NCBI GenBank assembly: GCA_016707705.1
Contig: JADJHD010000017.1
Span: forward strand, 79,006 to 143,005
Length of the DNA: 64,000 nucleotides
Direction: 5' to 3'
Source: Bacteroidales bacterium
GTDB lineage: Bacteria > Bacteroidota > Bacteroidia > Bacteroidales > UBA4417
Shown: positions 38,446 to 46,240 of the stretch, piece by piece
Layout of the letters: every line of letters starts with the position of its first letter
How positions within the stretch are numbered: the first letter of the stretch is position 1
Position numbers and translations under genes: made by a program
The notes under the pieces: model-generated
What the model saw: only the letters and a program-made list of their open reading frames with translations
Told to the model about the DNA's origin: nothing
The model's database searches: none

Positions 38446-38481
38446 GGGGAAGTCTATGGAAATATCGTGCTGATACGCTAG
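33850..38481 (+). CDS. Giant PKD adhesin, copy 2: C-terminal part with T9SS type-B sorting domain
   Basis: The frame is genuine from about 33975 (CSHSETITMNVFGAP) and continues the 25178 gene; the first ~40 residues of the open frame are out of frame. It has some 15 PKD domains in a row (SWSWTFGDPTSG, SWFWNFGDGNT, RWTWDFGDGNT and so on), some degenerate near the end (WNWEFEPYQYG, LWGWRVSD). The C-terminal gliding-motility/type-B sorting domain (about the last 110 residues, GLWVPNAFAPGG...DVYVWKIQAIFRDGTIWDNKDVG...NIVLIR) follows. Only a single small indel separates it from the upstream part, so copy 2 may encode a working protein if that indel is an assembly error. The next gene starts 19 bp later. 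Confidence 0.85.
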   Translation: MGFRGWIAHCHHRFPQYPRCNPYLCRYRYFQCHPHRDQLFSCCSHSETITMNVFGAPTSDFYSSGHCLGDAVHFTDISTTTANQSISSWSWTFGDPTSGIFNTSDLQNPTHTYAAAGNYTVSLKTYTANGCHDSVAYQLTILPLPVADFVFEAACQGNPAQFNPSGMALGTIASWFWNFGDGNTSTLQAPSHIYTFAGTYSVTLSVTDTSGCSRSVTHPLTIVTPPVVNFDFNSPNCDDMAVQFNDLSTAPAGYIVRWTWDFGDGNTQSITFPSTASVSHTYTQGGTFNVSLWVKTSDSCSSLLSKTLTVLPKPSADFNHGSACLGASVSFTDASLSNTTGGITTWNWNFGDPTSGTFNSSTLQNPTHIFNTAGTYSVKLKVFIAGGCYDSIIMPVVVTPPPTVDFSAVAGCGGDTTSFTSSALVNVPATQSWYWSFGDGLYSTLVDPVHIYAMAGTYTVSLTITDTAGCINTKTNSITVTAGPTANFSFSTPACSSTAVTFTDLGNANGTTLNLWHWTFGDGSDTTFTTYHPTLTHTYSQPGTFIVSLSLSTQEGCTATVQIPLSISPAPLTDFDFTNTCQALPTQFTDLTSLNGGTILISHAWDFGDPSSGSANTSTAASPVHTFTAPGTYTVTLITQNASGCADTLDKPVTVVPKPGVEFFTDSLTCLGSMTTFFTDTIITPVGAVQAFNWNFGDGTASSNLQNPTHTYTVAGTFNVTLSIADTSGCQNIISHPVTIHNAPSSSFTFLSACAEAATQFTDLSLAPAGDTLVSWYWDFNLASPGTDTSALQNPTHTYILPGTYTVSLTTKTEHGCSDTKTMPLQVWNKPTAHFKYTASPCANGLVQFQDSSWSYQATVTSWNWEFEPYQYGTGQNPTHSYYAVDSCYDVKLMITDLRGCVDTLIKPVCVPPQLTATFTYQQACFSQPMTFSPQLLTPPPAQDSLITFSWNFGDPASGNQNNSTQKHPSHIYSAPGFYTINFTTTDMFGCQATDYQSVQVHALPVAVFSYDPGSCDSTLTFTSASIDTAAAITTLYWDFGDGTLDTLYAPAVSVTHKYSTPGTYTATLTVEDANGCTSTVTDSVRRAPCIVAAYIASDTLLCQNYSLNFSDLSTCDGTISQWVWTWGDTSQPVSYNVYQALTPHTFTQPGTFLVKLKVTTLVGGTPVSDSASRVVTVVSTPLAGFTTENLCLNQPAQFTDTSQSNGATLLTYRWLFDDPLSVYDTAVVRNPSYTYPAPGTYNPQLVLTNQAGCRDTATTAITVYGLPAASFNHSLSCVGQPTLFFDHSDPYLAPLYLWGWRVSDSLDRFIGTMQGDRPEFTFDSAGTYYIRLTASDTNQCADTLSAIVHTRPSPLTAFSYTENVDNVQGQLQFSDGSIGAAEYHWDFGNGEISPAQSPTITYAEDGNYTITLVTLNEDGCSDTATMQYNMLFKGLWVPNAFAPGGTWQQTRLWKPVGVNLASYSCQVYNSHGMLIWESKLLDDKGAPSEYWDGTFKDHPVQQDVYVWKIQAIFRDGTIWDNKDVGEHEGMHGEVYGNIVLIR

Positions 38482-38488
38482 GAAATAG

Positions 38489-38496
38489 TAGTTTTG
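38489..38496 (+). promoter_or_regulatory. Possible -7 box directly before the TiaS-like gene
   Basis: TAGTTTTG matches TAnnTTTG but ends four bases before the ATG at 38501, so a transcript from it would be nearly leaderless. No good -33 element is visible. Confidence 0.25.
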
Positions 38497-38500
38497 CGGC

Positions 38501-39244
38501 ATGGGAATGGACTTCATTGTTGGGATCGACGATACTGATAACCTTGAAAGCCGGGGAACCGGCCATAGGGCAAGAATGCTTGGACTCGGACTGATGGAAT
38601 CTTCCATCGCCGAGTTAACGAGCATTACCCGCCATCAGCTGTTTGTAAGTCCGCTGATTCCCTACACCTCACACAACAGCTCAGCCAGCCTTGTGTTTAA
38701 AGGGGTTAAGGACAAAAACCTACTTATTGATTATTGCAGGAATTTCCTGCTCAGGGAAAGTGCCGAAGGCTCGGATGCAGGTTTGTGCATTGCAGAAACT
38801 GAAGTCATTGGTAAAGCTGTTCAGGAATGGGGAAGAAAAGCAAAGAGCATTGTTCTGAAAATGGATGATGCAAAAGACCTTGCCAATAAGTCAGGTATCT
38901 TCCTGGAAGGACTAACCGGTGAAAAATGCGGAATAATCGGAGCTCTGGCAGCAGTTGGGCTCAGAAAAGAAGGCAATGACGGAAGACTTCTATGGCTCCG
39001 GCACCTCCGGGAAACATCGGGATTGTTTACGGTTGCAGAAATAAAGCAGCGTCTGTTACTTGACCAGGTTCTGGATATGGATCTGAATCCCGTTGCCTCA
39101 AACGAAACAGTCCTGATTGGTGACTGGTCAAGGCCGGTTATGATGAATAATTCAATTACACTCCTTTTACAAAAGAATCATACTAATGAAGAACCAGCCT
39201 ACACAAGCGCTCCAAAAGAGTTTATCAAAAGTATTTCCGGATAA
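38501..39244 (+). CDS. TiaS-like (DDTD-motif) protein of unknown function
   Basis: The 247-residue protein opens with FIVGIDDTDNLESRGTGHRAR. This resembles the GIDDTDS motif at the N-terminus of archaeal TiaS (tRNA-Ile2 agmatidine synthetase, COG1571), where it forms the ATP-binding kinase-like module. The C-terminal OB-fold and zinc-ribbon parts of TiaS are absent, and bacteria use TilS/lysidine for that tRNA, so the function must differ. Met3 (38507) is an alternative start. It overlaps the next gene by 59 bp and clusters with a membrane protein, a lipoprotein and a TonB receptor, which suggests a role in handling an imported compound. The similarity is by motif and memory only. Confidence 0.6.
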   Translation: MGMDFIVGIDDTDNLESRGTGHRARMLGLGLMESSIAELTSITRHQLFVSPLIPYTSHNSSASLVFKGVKDKNLLIDYCRNFLLRESAEGSDAGLCIAETEVIGKAVQEWGRKAKSIVLKMDDAKDLANKSGIFLEGLTGEKCGIIGALAAVGLRKEGNDGRLLWLRHLRETSGLFTVAEIKQRLLLDQVLDMDLNPVASNETVLIGDWSRPVMMNNSITLLLQKNHTNEEPAYTSAPKEFIKSISG

Positions 39245-39752
39245 CAGGGTCCAGTTGCTTGCAGAGATTCTGTTCCTGATGATTTCAGGAATCATTGGTA
39301 TAGTGCTTCATGCCAAGCTCAAAGTCCCGCTGCACCTGCCAGGGAAGCAGGGACTTCTCTTTATGTTCATCATTATCGGAATGTCGCAGTTATCGAGATT
39401 CCGCTTCTCAACTCTATTGGCTACTTCAGGATCAGCGCTGCTGCTTCTGACAGGTTATGGCGGATTTGAAGATCCTTTCATGCCTCTTCATTATCTGTTA
39501 CTGGGATTGATCATGGACCTGCTGATGAGTCCGGATTCTGTTAAAACCAAGGCTCCCTGGTATCTCGGAGTTGCCGGAGGTCTTGCCTACGCAGTGATTC
39601 CTTTCGACAGGGCAATCATTACCCTTGTTACCGGACTTCCATTCCATTCCTTAATGAACGGAATAATATTCCCGGTATTTACACATTTTTTGTTTGGTTT
39701 CTTTGGAAGCTTCCTTGCCGGAATGGCAGTAAAAACACTATCAGAAAAGTAA
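39186..39752 (+). CDS. Polytopic membrane protein, possible small-molecule uptake component
   Basis: The 188-residue protein has about five or six hydrophobic segments (roughly 25-42, 55-70, 75-90, 100-115, 125-142 and 155-185). The compact all-helical layout and size resemble S components of ECF transporters or similar small permeases, but no specific motif confirms this. The ATG lies inside the preceding frame (59-bp overlap), implying translational coupling. The distance to the lipoprotein gene is 51 bp. Function is unassigned. Confidence 0.65.
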   Translation: MKNQPTQALQKSLSKVFPDNRVQLLAEILFLMISGIIGIVLHAKLKVPLHLPGKQGLLFMFIIIGMSQLSRFRFSTLLATSGSALLLLTGYGGFEDPFMPLHYLLLGLIMDLLMSPDSVKTKAPWYLGVAGGLAYAVIPFDRAIITLVTGLPFHSLMNGIIFPVFTHFLFGFFGSFLAGMAVKTLSEK

Positions 39753-39803
39753 TAGCTGCCGGATGCCATCCTTACTTCCATTTCTACCAAAGCCTTTGTG
39801 CAT

Positions 39804-40676
39804 ATGAGAGCATCTATCCTTTTGCTGCTGTCCATTGCAACAGAACTTCTTCTGTTTTCCGGGTGCAGGGAGGAACAGCGAACCGATGAATCCCCCTTTA
39901 TCCGACAACTTCCGGTGAATGGTGTAATTACCTATGATACAGCCTTGCCCCCGGGAGGTTCCCTGATGGTTTCCATTGAGGCTTTAGGCGGAGGAAGCAA
40001 TATCACTTATTTTGGAATCAGCATGTTCGACGGGCAGCAGCATTTTGTGCTTGATTCGGGCATGAATCATCCTAATCTGAGCTTTGTGCAGCCTATTTTC
40101 AAGGGGAACAGTGTTGAAGAAATCTGGACCTTCAGCATTATGAACAGGAAACGCGAGAAAGCCTCCATACAAATTCACCTCACTAAAGCCGCAGTTATCA
40201 GCTGGGGAAAAATAAACACCTTTGATCCCGTTATTCTGAGTGCTCAGGGTAGTAATTCTCCCGGAAGTTTTTTCTCCTTTTCCGATGGGACAGTATTCGA
40301 TTATCCCTATGCTGAAGCCCATCAGTCAGCAACTGACCTGATTTATTACGCGGGATTATATGAATCAACATTCTCATCACCTTCCGAAAGTGAAGCACCT
40401 GATCATTTCCCTGGAATTTTGAACTGGACTTTAAAGAACGAAACCCGCTACGATACCACAGCCTTAACTTCCAATGATTTTTTTCTCAGTTCAAACGACA
40501 GTCTTGCACTCGTTTCCTATGAGCCAGTTAACGGCAAGCGAAAGGCTAAAAATCTGGAGAAGGGAATGGTGATAGTATTCAGGAATCAAGCAGGTAAAGC
40601 CGGACTTATCTATGTGAAAGATATATTGCCGGGATCTGAAGGAAAAATAGAATGTGCAATAAAAATCCAGGAATGA
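39804..40676 (+). CDS. Hypothetical lipoprotein
   Basis: I chose ATG 39804 over GTG 39798. The resulting N-terminus MRASILLLLSIATELLLFSGC has a lipobox with Cys at about 21, so the mature protein would be lipid-anchored. The 290-residue body has no domain I recognise; it is rich in Ser/Asp and beta-type sequence (AAVISWGKINTFDPVILSAQGSNSPGSFFSFSDGTVFDYPYAEA). Its stop TGA overlaps the ATG of the TonB receptor, a tight coupling, so it may act as a surface or periplasmic partner of that receptor. Confidence 0.7.
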   Translation: MRASILLLLSIATELLLFSGCREEQRTDESPFIRQLPVNGVITYDTALPPGGSLMVSIEALGGGSNITYFGISMFDGQQHFVLDSGMNHPNLSFVQPIFKGNSVEEIWTFSIMNRKREKASIQIHLTKAAVISWGKINTFDPVILSAQGSNSPGSFFSFSDGTVFDYPYAEAHQSATDLIYYAGLYESTFSSPSESEAPDHFPGILNWTLKNETRYDTTALTSNDFFLSSNDSLALVSYEPVNGKRKAKNLEKGMVIVFRNQAGKAGLIYVKDILPGSEGKIECAIKIQE

Positions 40677-42988
40677 TGCGTACTAAGTCACTGTGGATTA
40701 TTGCAAGCCTCATCTGTTTATTCGGCATACTGAAGTCCGAAGCACAAATTACCCTTTCGGGAACGATACTGGATTCAATTACCCGAAAACCCTTACCGAA
40801 CACCAATATCGTTGTTGAGCAGGAATCAAGGGGAGCTGTGACCGATGAATCGGGTAACTTTAAAATCAACAATCTTAAAACGGGACACATCTCTTTAAGA
40901 ATCTCTCATCTTTCGCATGAAGAGATCAAATTGAGCCTCAATCTGGAGACCTCCACAGTTTTGCCTGTTATCCTGCTGAAGCCAAGAGCCATTCAGCTTG
41001 AACATGTGTTTATCACTGCCGACCGCCTCAGGAAAAGATCGGATGAAGTCCCGGCAGCCTTGTACTCCATTGATGGCAGGAAAGCACAGGTGTATTCCGT
41101 TCATAATGCTGACGAGCTTTTCATGACGATTCCCGGTATCAGGATTGATCGCGACAGGGGCATATTCTCAAAGAATTCCAGCATCAGCATGAGAGGGCTG
41201 AATGGCAGCGCAAGAACACTGGTACTTCTCGATGGTGCTCCCATTAATAAAGCAGATGGTGCAGGAATTAACTGGAACCGCATAGATCCCGACAATATTG
41301 AACGCATCGAAGTGATGAAAGGTCCCAATTCAACCATTTATGGCAGCAATGCAATGGCTGGAGTTGTAAATATCATAACCGCTAAAGATGTTTCGCCATT
41401 CCGCATGAGGGTAAAGACTTTCTATGGAACCTATGAAACCTGTGGGGGAAGCATTGCAGGAAGCGGTTCCAGAATAAGGGATGGTAAAGGTTGGTATTGG
41501 TCAGCCAACAACTTCTACAGGAGAGGAAATGGCTATATCCCCATTGCAGATTCCCTTCGGGATACACTGGATGCAAAAACCTATTTGTCGGAAGTGGGAA
41601 GTGGCCTTCGTCTGGGATATCAATTCAGCAAGAATCAGAGTCTGGAGGTAGAATACAACTATTACTGGGATAAACGTGGTGACGGTACTTTCATATTTGA
41701 ACCGGGGGGCAGCTACAATCAATATCCTTCACATTTCACCCGATTGAACTACAAATCAGTGAAGGGCAAGTGGCAAACCAATGCCAATGCCTTCTTTCAG
41801 CTTGAACATTATAAACGGCAAAACGAAACCATTAAAAAGCAAACCGGGAAATACACTCTCTATCAAACAGACTCGAAAAGAGTGGATGCCGGACTCTGGA
41901 TGACAGCAGCCAGAATACTTAAGCATGATCGCAGGTTGATAGCGGGACTCGATTTCAAGAAAGGGAGTGTGAATGCTAGCGACATCTACTATTCTTCCAC
42001 TGATATCCTTACCAATAAAGGCCAGATGGACCTTGGCGCTGTCTTCCTTCAACTCGAATCACCGCTCCCTGTTAAACATTTGAGTGTGGAAGCCGGCATC
42101 AGAATGGATGCAGCCCGATTCCATGGTGGAAGTTTCACCATCGAAGATCCTACAGCCCTCACTGAATTCATGTCCTACTACCCTACGAATTTCAAGGACT
42201 CTGTTTGGATAGCTGCTAGTCCACGCGTAGCCCTGCTTTACAGGCCACATTCCTGGCTGAAAACCTATCTGAGTTTTGCCCATGGATTCCGCCCTCCAAC
42301 TCTTGACGATATGTGCCGGAATGGCAATATCACCAAGGGATTCAAAATGGCAAACCCCGCTCTTGCACCGGAACATCTGGATAATTTTGAAGCCGGTTAC
42401 TCTTTTCGCTTAGGAAGCAAGCTTGAGATCAGTCAAAGTATCTTCTTTTCAGCCGGAAAGGATTTTCAGTATTTTGTAGCAAATGGTGATTCTGTTTATA
42501 CCGGAGGCAACAACCTGAAACCTGTTCTTCAGAGGCAAAATATCAGCAAGGCTCATTGCCTGGGCACAGAAATCAGCGCTATAGTCACACTGAATCAATA
42601 CTTCTACGGTTTTGTAAATTATGCCTATAGCCATTCAGTGATTGCATCATCAGAAAACAGCGCAGGCAAAAGCCTTGAAGGCAAAAGGTTGATGGAAGTC
42701 CCGGAAAACCAGGCATCGGCAGGTGTTGAATACCGGTATAAATGGTTTATGGCTGGAATCAACTATGCTTATACAGGAAAAATATTTGCCGATGACGACA
42801 ATCTCGTTGTAAACCCAGCCAGAAATGAAACCGGACTTCGGATCTCATTCAATTACCATGAAAAAACCTACCTCGGAATCAGCGTCAATGATTTATTCAA
42901 CCACCGGTACATCGATAGCAAAGGCAATATCTCACCCGGCAGATTCATAATGTGCAGTTTGGTTTGGAAATTTGAGTCCGGATTATAA
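40673..42988 (+). CDS. TonB-dependent outer-membrane receptor with CarboxypepD_reg domain
   Basis: The start at 40673 (ATGATG overlapping the upstream TGA) gives MMRTKSLWIIASLICLFGIL...SEAQ, a clean signal peptide; an ATG at 40652 is also open. There follow a CarboxypepD_reg domain (about 30-110, LSGTILDSITRKPLPNTNIVVE), a plug (about 125-230, SMRGLNGSARTLVLLDGAPINKADG and IERIEVMKGPNSTIYGSNAMAGVVNIITA), and a ~530-residue barrel ending FIMCSLVWKFESGL. At ~771 residues it is the size of cobalamin, siderophore or metal receptors rather than SusC. The ligand is unknown. It is the last gene of the four-gene plus-strand cluster. Confidence 0.88.
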   Translation: MMRTKSLWIIASLICLFGILKSEAQITLSGTILDSITRKPLPNTNIVVEQESRGAVTDESGNFKINNLKTGHISLRISHLSHEEIKLSLNLETSTVLPVILLKPRAIQLEHVFITADRLRKRSDEVPAALYSIDGRKAQVYSVHNADELFMTIPGIRIDRDRGIFSKNSSISMRGLNGSARTLVLLDGAPINKADGAGINWNRIDPDNIERIEVMKGPNSTIYGSNAMAGVVNIITAKDVSPFRMRVKTFYGTYETCGGSIAGSGSRIRDGKGWYWSANNFYRRGNGYIPIADSLRDTLDAKTYLSEVGSGLRLGYQFSKNQSLEVEYNYYWDKRGDGTFIFEPGGSYNQYPSHFTRLNYKSVKGKWQTNANAFFQLEHYKRQNETIKKQTGKYTLYQTDSKRVDAGLWMTAARILKHDRRLIAGLDFKKGSVNASDIYYSSTDILTNKGQMDLGAVFLQLESPLPVKHLSVEAGIRMDAARFHGGSFTIEDPTALTEFMSYYPTNFKDSVWIAASPRVALLYRPHSWLKTYLSFAHGFRPPTLDDMCRNGNITKGFKMANPALAPEHLDNFEAGYSFRLGSKLEISQSIFFSAGKDFQYFVANGDSVYTGGNNLKPVLQRQNISKAHCLGTEISAIVTLNQYFYGFVNYAYSHSVIASSENSAGKSLEGKRLMEVPENQASAGVEYRYKWFMAGINYAYTGKIFADDDNLVVNPARNETGLRISFNYHEKTYLGISVNDLFNHRYIDSKGNISPGRFIMCSLVWKFESGL

Positions 42989-43072
42989 TTCAATCCAGCC
43001 AAAAACAAAGCATAATCATTCGGTTAAATAACATTCCTCAACACTTCAACTTATCAGTACTCCTAAAAATAA

Positions 43073-43104
43073 AGTTCCCCGCATCCTTTCGGGTACGGGG
43101 AACT
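43073..43104 (-). terminator. Hairpin in convergent gap, probable terminator for the yceI gene
   Basis: The perfect arms AGTTCCCCG / CGGGGAACT can extend inward with ATCC/GGGT. On the minus strand the hairpin is followed by TTATTTTTAGG. It lies ~150 bp past the stop of the minus-strand yceI gene and ~85 bp past the TonB receptor. The plus side has no T-run. Confidence 0.55.
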
Positions 43105-43252
43105 GAGTTACGGTAATGAGCCGTTGAGAACACGAGCAATTTAGCTTACAAGTAGGTTTGGCTGAAGTAGTTGATTACGAGTTTGGGCAGCAGATTATTG
43201 AGTTTCCGGGATTATTGGCCGGACGAGAGTTACTTAAGCCAATTCGAATATT

Positions 43253-43804
43253 TTAGTTCAGTTTGTCCATCGGGACAGTTACGTCAATCTGAATAGATTC
43301 AGCAATATTTTTCACAACAGCCTTGGGAATGCTGATGTTATAATCCTTAAGAAGAACTGTGAATGTTGATTTACCGATAACCTTGCCATTCTTTACTTCA
43401 AAAGTTCCATTGACTTTGATCTTATTGGTAACACCATGCATGGTGAGATCTCCTTCTACAACGGCCTTGTAGGTTCCATCCTTGGCAAAATTGATTTCCT
43501 TGATATTGGTTACCTTGCCATTGAAGGTTGAATTGGGATAGATATCCGACTGCATGTAATTCTCATTGAAATGCTCCTGCATAAGGGCTTTTTCAAATTC
43601 GAAGGACTTGATAAGCAGCTTGAAGACGAAATTACCGGTGCTGATGTCCAATGCACTGTTTACCTGATGATTGTAGGCTTCTATTTTTTCCATCTGACCA
43701 TCGGAGTAAAAGCGGATTGTTCCGTTCTTGGTCATATACTTCTGTGCAAATGTGAAAGAAGAAATCAGCATCAAAATAGCTGAAACAATAATCAATTTTT
43801 TCAT
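43253..43804 (-). CDS. YceI-family lipid-binding-fold secreted protein
   Basis: The 183-residue protein has a signal peptide (1-20, ending TFAQ), then a YceI-like beta-barrel: NGTIRFYSDGQMEKIEA, then the SFEFEKALMQEHFNENYM helix, then YPNSTFNGKVTNI, GDLTMHGVTNKIKVNGTFEV and a final FTVLLKDYNISIP. YceI proteins bind polyisoprenoid or amphiphilic lipids in the periplasm; the physiological role here is unknown. A paralogue of identical length begins the regulatory operon at 51698. A TTACTTTG box (43847-43854, minus) lies upstream. Confidence 0.85.
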   Translation of the reverse strand: MKKLIIVSAILMLISSFTFAQKYMTKNGTIRFYSDGQMEKIEAYNHQVNSALDISTGNFVFKLLIKSFEFEKALMQEHFNENYMQSDIYPNSTFNGKVTNIKEINFAKDGTYKAVVEGDLTMHGVTNKIKVNGTFEVKNGKVIGKSTFTVLLKDYNISIPKAVVKNIAESIQIDVTVPMDKLN

Positions 43805-43846
43805 TTTATCGTGTTCTATTGGTTTAGGCTTAGTTTCTTAACGCGG

Positions 43847-43854
43847 CAAAGTAA
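43847..43854 (-). promoter_or_regulatory. Possible -7 box for the yceI gene
   Basis: Plus-strand CAAAGTAA is TTACTTTG on the sense strand, one base from TAnnTTTG. The extended GCAAAGTAACA is shared with the region before the lipoprotein gene at 46690. Confidence 0.35.
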
Positions 43855-44043
43855 CAACCAACCTTTAGGGATTGTAAACAAATTAAGACGAACAAGCATT
43901 TGGAGTTGCTGAACAGGTAAATTCGGGGACGAATAATTCAATCTTGGTCTCAATTTGTCTGTTCACTTCAGGAAGTACAACAGTTAATAGCTTATTTCCA
44001 AAAAGGTATAGAACAATTTCATAAAAATGCAGAATGTAAATAG

Positions 44044-44077
44044 TTTGTCCACGAAAAGAAGGAAAACTCTAATTTTG
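44044..44077 (+). promoter_or_regulatory. Promoter for the FN3 protein
   Basis: TTTG (44044-44047) and TAATTTTG (44070-44077) are spaced 22 bp. The -7 box is exact and the spacing slightly long. The ATG follows at 44097, giving a short leader. Confidence 0.5.
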
Positions 44078-44096
44078 AGTCAGAAAAAAAGCTGAA

Positions 44097-46094
44097 ATGA
44101 TCAAACATAAATTATACTCTTTACTGGTAGTTCTATTTACCCTTGTATCCTTCAATAGCCTGAAAGCCCAAAACACTGACCTTGCCAAGCCGGGGCCAAA
44201 TGGGATCTATCTCTTCTTCGGAAAAGCAATTCCGTCAGGGAAAACTATCTCAGCCTATATCATTGAGAGGAAACAGGAAAATGAGGATTGGAAAAAGATA
44301 GCTGAAGTAAAGGCCCCAGTTTCATTTATCGAATTTCAAAACCGAATCAAGGAGGCTAAGGCATTGCTGCCAGCACAACCTTTGCCAGGTGAATCCCGTT
44401 TGAAACAAATATATGAGAAAGCTATTCTGACCGGATCTGTTGATTCACTCAAGGGGTGGGTACTCCAATACCCTCTCCGCCTTGCACTTGGATTGATGTA
44501 TCATGATGCTACAGCCAAAACGGGTAAAGGGTTTCAGTATCGAATCACCAATGTCAATGCCAATGGTGAACCTGGAACCGTAAGCACCTCTGGTACTATT
44601 GATATGCCTTTTACAATCACCTTTGATGATATTCAATTGGCTGAGAGCTCCAAAACCGACTACGGTGTTATTATCAAATGGCGCTCAGCCGGCAATAAAC
44701 CCAGTCCATTATTCATGGTAATGAAGCTTGAAGGACAAATTGCAGTAAATGCCGAGGGCCGGGTAAGCCATTACTCAAGGAACGATACTACATACTACAC
44801 ATTTCTGGATTCACTGAATGCCGGGCAACTCTCTCAGGATCTGAAGTACTTCCTCTCCCCTTATGATCTGCTTGGAAATTCAGGAAAATCGTCTCAGGTA
44901 GTGCAAATCGGACAGGATAACTTCAATAAGGCCTATTTCATGAAAACCCGGGCTACAGTAATTCCTGATGATTTTTTGGTAAGAATATCCTGGCATTTCA
45001 GCGATCCCCTGACTGTGAAAAGTATGGATTTATATCGAAGCAATGAACTTGAAAAGGGATATGTCAGGATCGCTTCATTTACTAAGGAAGACACTGTTTA
45101 TGTTGATGAAAGGGTTTTGCCTGCACGCAACTACTATTATTTCCTGCAAGCCAATTCAAGAAACGGCAACCGATACAAACAAAGTGAAAAGCTTACAGCG
45201 GTGCTTGGACTGCCGGCTAAACCTCTTGCTCCAACTTTGTTATCAGCTCAGAAGGAAGCCGATGGCATTCATTTATCGATCGAAATTACTGACCCCAAAA
45301 CAACTGGTATCAGGATTTTCAGGAAAACCGGAAGTGCCGGGGAATTAATTGCTGTATCTGAACTTCTCGAAAGGCCCCAAGGTTCAAACATGGTATTTAC
45401 GGATCCTCTGAATTTCTTGTCGATGGACGAGACCTATTCCTATGCCATTAGAGCTGAAAGTAAGTTCAGAATGATAAGCGATCTTTCCAATATAATCACA
45501 GTGAAACCTCTTTCAGGAAACGGACCGCTACCTCCCGCCTTTTTGAAAGCGACTATCGAAGAATCAAAAGTGCAGTTATCCTGGGAAAACAGAATTGCCT
45601 CAGATCCTGAAACCAGGGGATACCTTTTAACCCGTAAGGATGCAGCCTCAGAAAACTCCATCATTCTGGCAGGAGAAACGAGCGCTTATGTTCCAAATTA
45701 CTTTACCGACAGCAGTCTTAAATTGGATAGGGTGTATACCTATTCAGTTCAATGCATGGATGCCGGAAATCATGCTGGTTCCGGAAAGGCGATTCTGGCT
45801 GTAACACTCCAGCCGGGAACTCCAATTACCCCTTCGGGACTTACGCTGAAAAATGAAATCAGGGGAGTCAAGCTTTCATGGGGAGCAGTAGTCTATCCAG
45901 CAATGCAGTTATACAGGATTTATCGCTCTGCTGAAGGACAGAAGCCTTCGGTACTCATTACACTTCCGTCTTCAATTCAGGATTATGTTGATTCAACTGC
46001 GGAAAAAGGGATCAGCTATCAGTATTTCATTACAAGCCTGAATGCTGAAGGGAAAGAAAGTGAAACATCCGGGACAGAATCTATTACACCTTAG
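44097..46094 (+). CDS. Secreted fibronectin type III repeat protein
   Basis: The 665-residue protein has a signal peptide (1-25, ending LKAQ). It is built of about four to five FN3-like units, seen by recurring patterns such as VKLSW/VQLSWENRI, GYLLTRKDAAS/LYRIYRSAEGQ, the terminal DRVYTYSVQCMDAGNHAG/ISYQYFITSLNAEGKESETSG, and Pro-rich joins (LGLPAKPLAPTLLSA, GNGPLPPAFLKA, PGTPITPSGLTL). No catalytic domain or type IX sorting domain is visible, so it is probably periplasmic or surface-bound through other means. Function is unknown. Confidence 0.75.
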   Translation: MIKHKLYSLLVVLFTLVSFNSLKAQNTDLAKPGPNGIYLFFGKAIPSGKTISAYIIERKQENEDWKKIAEVKAPVSFIEFQNRIKEAKALLPAQPLPGESRLKQIYEKAILTGSVDSLKGWVLQYPLRLALGLMYHDATAKTGKGFQYRITNVNANGEPGTVSTSGTIDMPFTITFDDIQLAESSKTDYGVIIKWRSAGNKPSPLFMVMKLEGQIAVNAEGRVSHYSRNDTTYYTFLDSLNAGQLSQDLKYFLSPYDLLGNSGKSSQVVQIGQDNFNKAYFMKTRATVIPDDFLVRISWHFSDPLTVKSMDLYRSNELEKGYVRIASFTKEDTVYVDERVLPARNYYYFLQANSRNGNRYKQSEKLTAVLGLPAKPLAPTLLSAQKEADGIHLSIEITDPKTTGIRIFRKTGSAGELIAVSELLERPQGSNMVFTDPLNFLSMDETYSYAIRAESKFRMISDLSNIITVKPLSGNGPLPPAFLKATIEESKVQLSWENRIASDPETRGYLLTRKDAASENSIILAGETSAYVPNYFTDSSLKLDRVYTYSVQCMDAGNHAGSGKAILAVTLQPGTPITPSGLTLKNEIRGVKLSWGAVVYPAMQLYRIYRSAEGQKPSVLITLPSSIQDYVDSTAEKGISYQYFITSLNAEGKESETSGTESITP

Positions 46095-46137
46095 TTTCAC
46101 ATTAAGTTTCGGATTGATATTTTCCCTGAATCTCACA

Positions 46138-46172
46138 ATAAAAAAATGCGCTGCAGTTTCCTGCCGCGCATT
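46138..46172 (-). terminator. Rho-independent terminator for the minus-strand lipoprotein gene
   Basis: Arms AATGCGC and GCGCATT with an inner GCAG/CTGC form a long stem. On the minus strand it is followed by seven T (plus-strand A-run 46139-46145). It lies ~70 bp past the lipoprotein stop. Confidence 0.75.
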
Positions 46173-46240
46173 GGTCGTATATGAGAGCCCGGTTTTAAAG
46201 CCGGTGGAGTATTAGTAGTGGGTTTTCAGTTGTGGATACG

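Noticed and set aside
38501..39244. True archaeal-type TiaS (tRNA-Ile2 agmatidine synthetase)
   Set aside because: The protein is far too short and lacks the OB-fold and zinc-ribbon parts; bacteria use lysidine for this tRNA.
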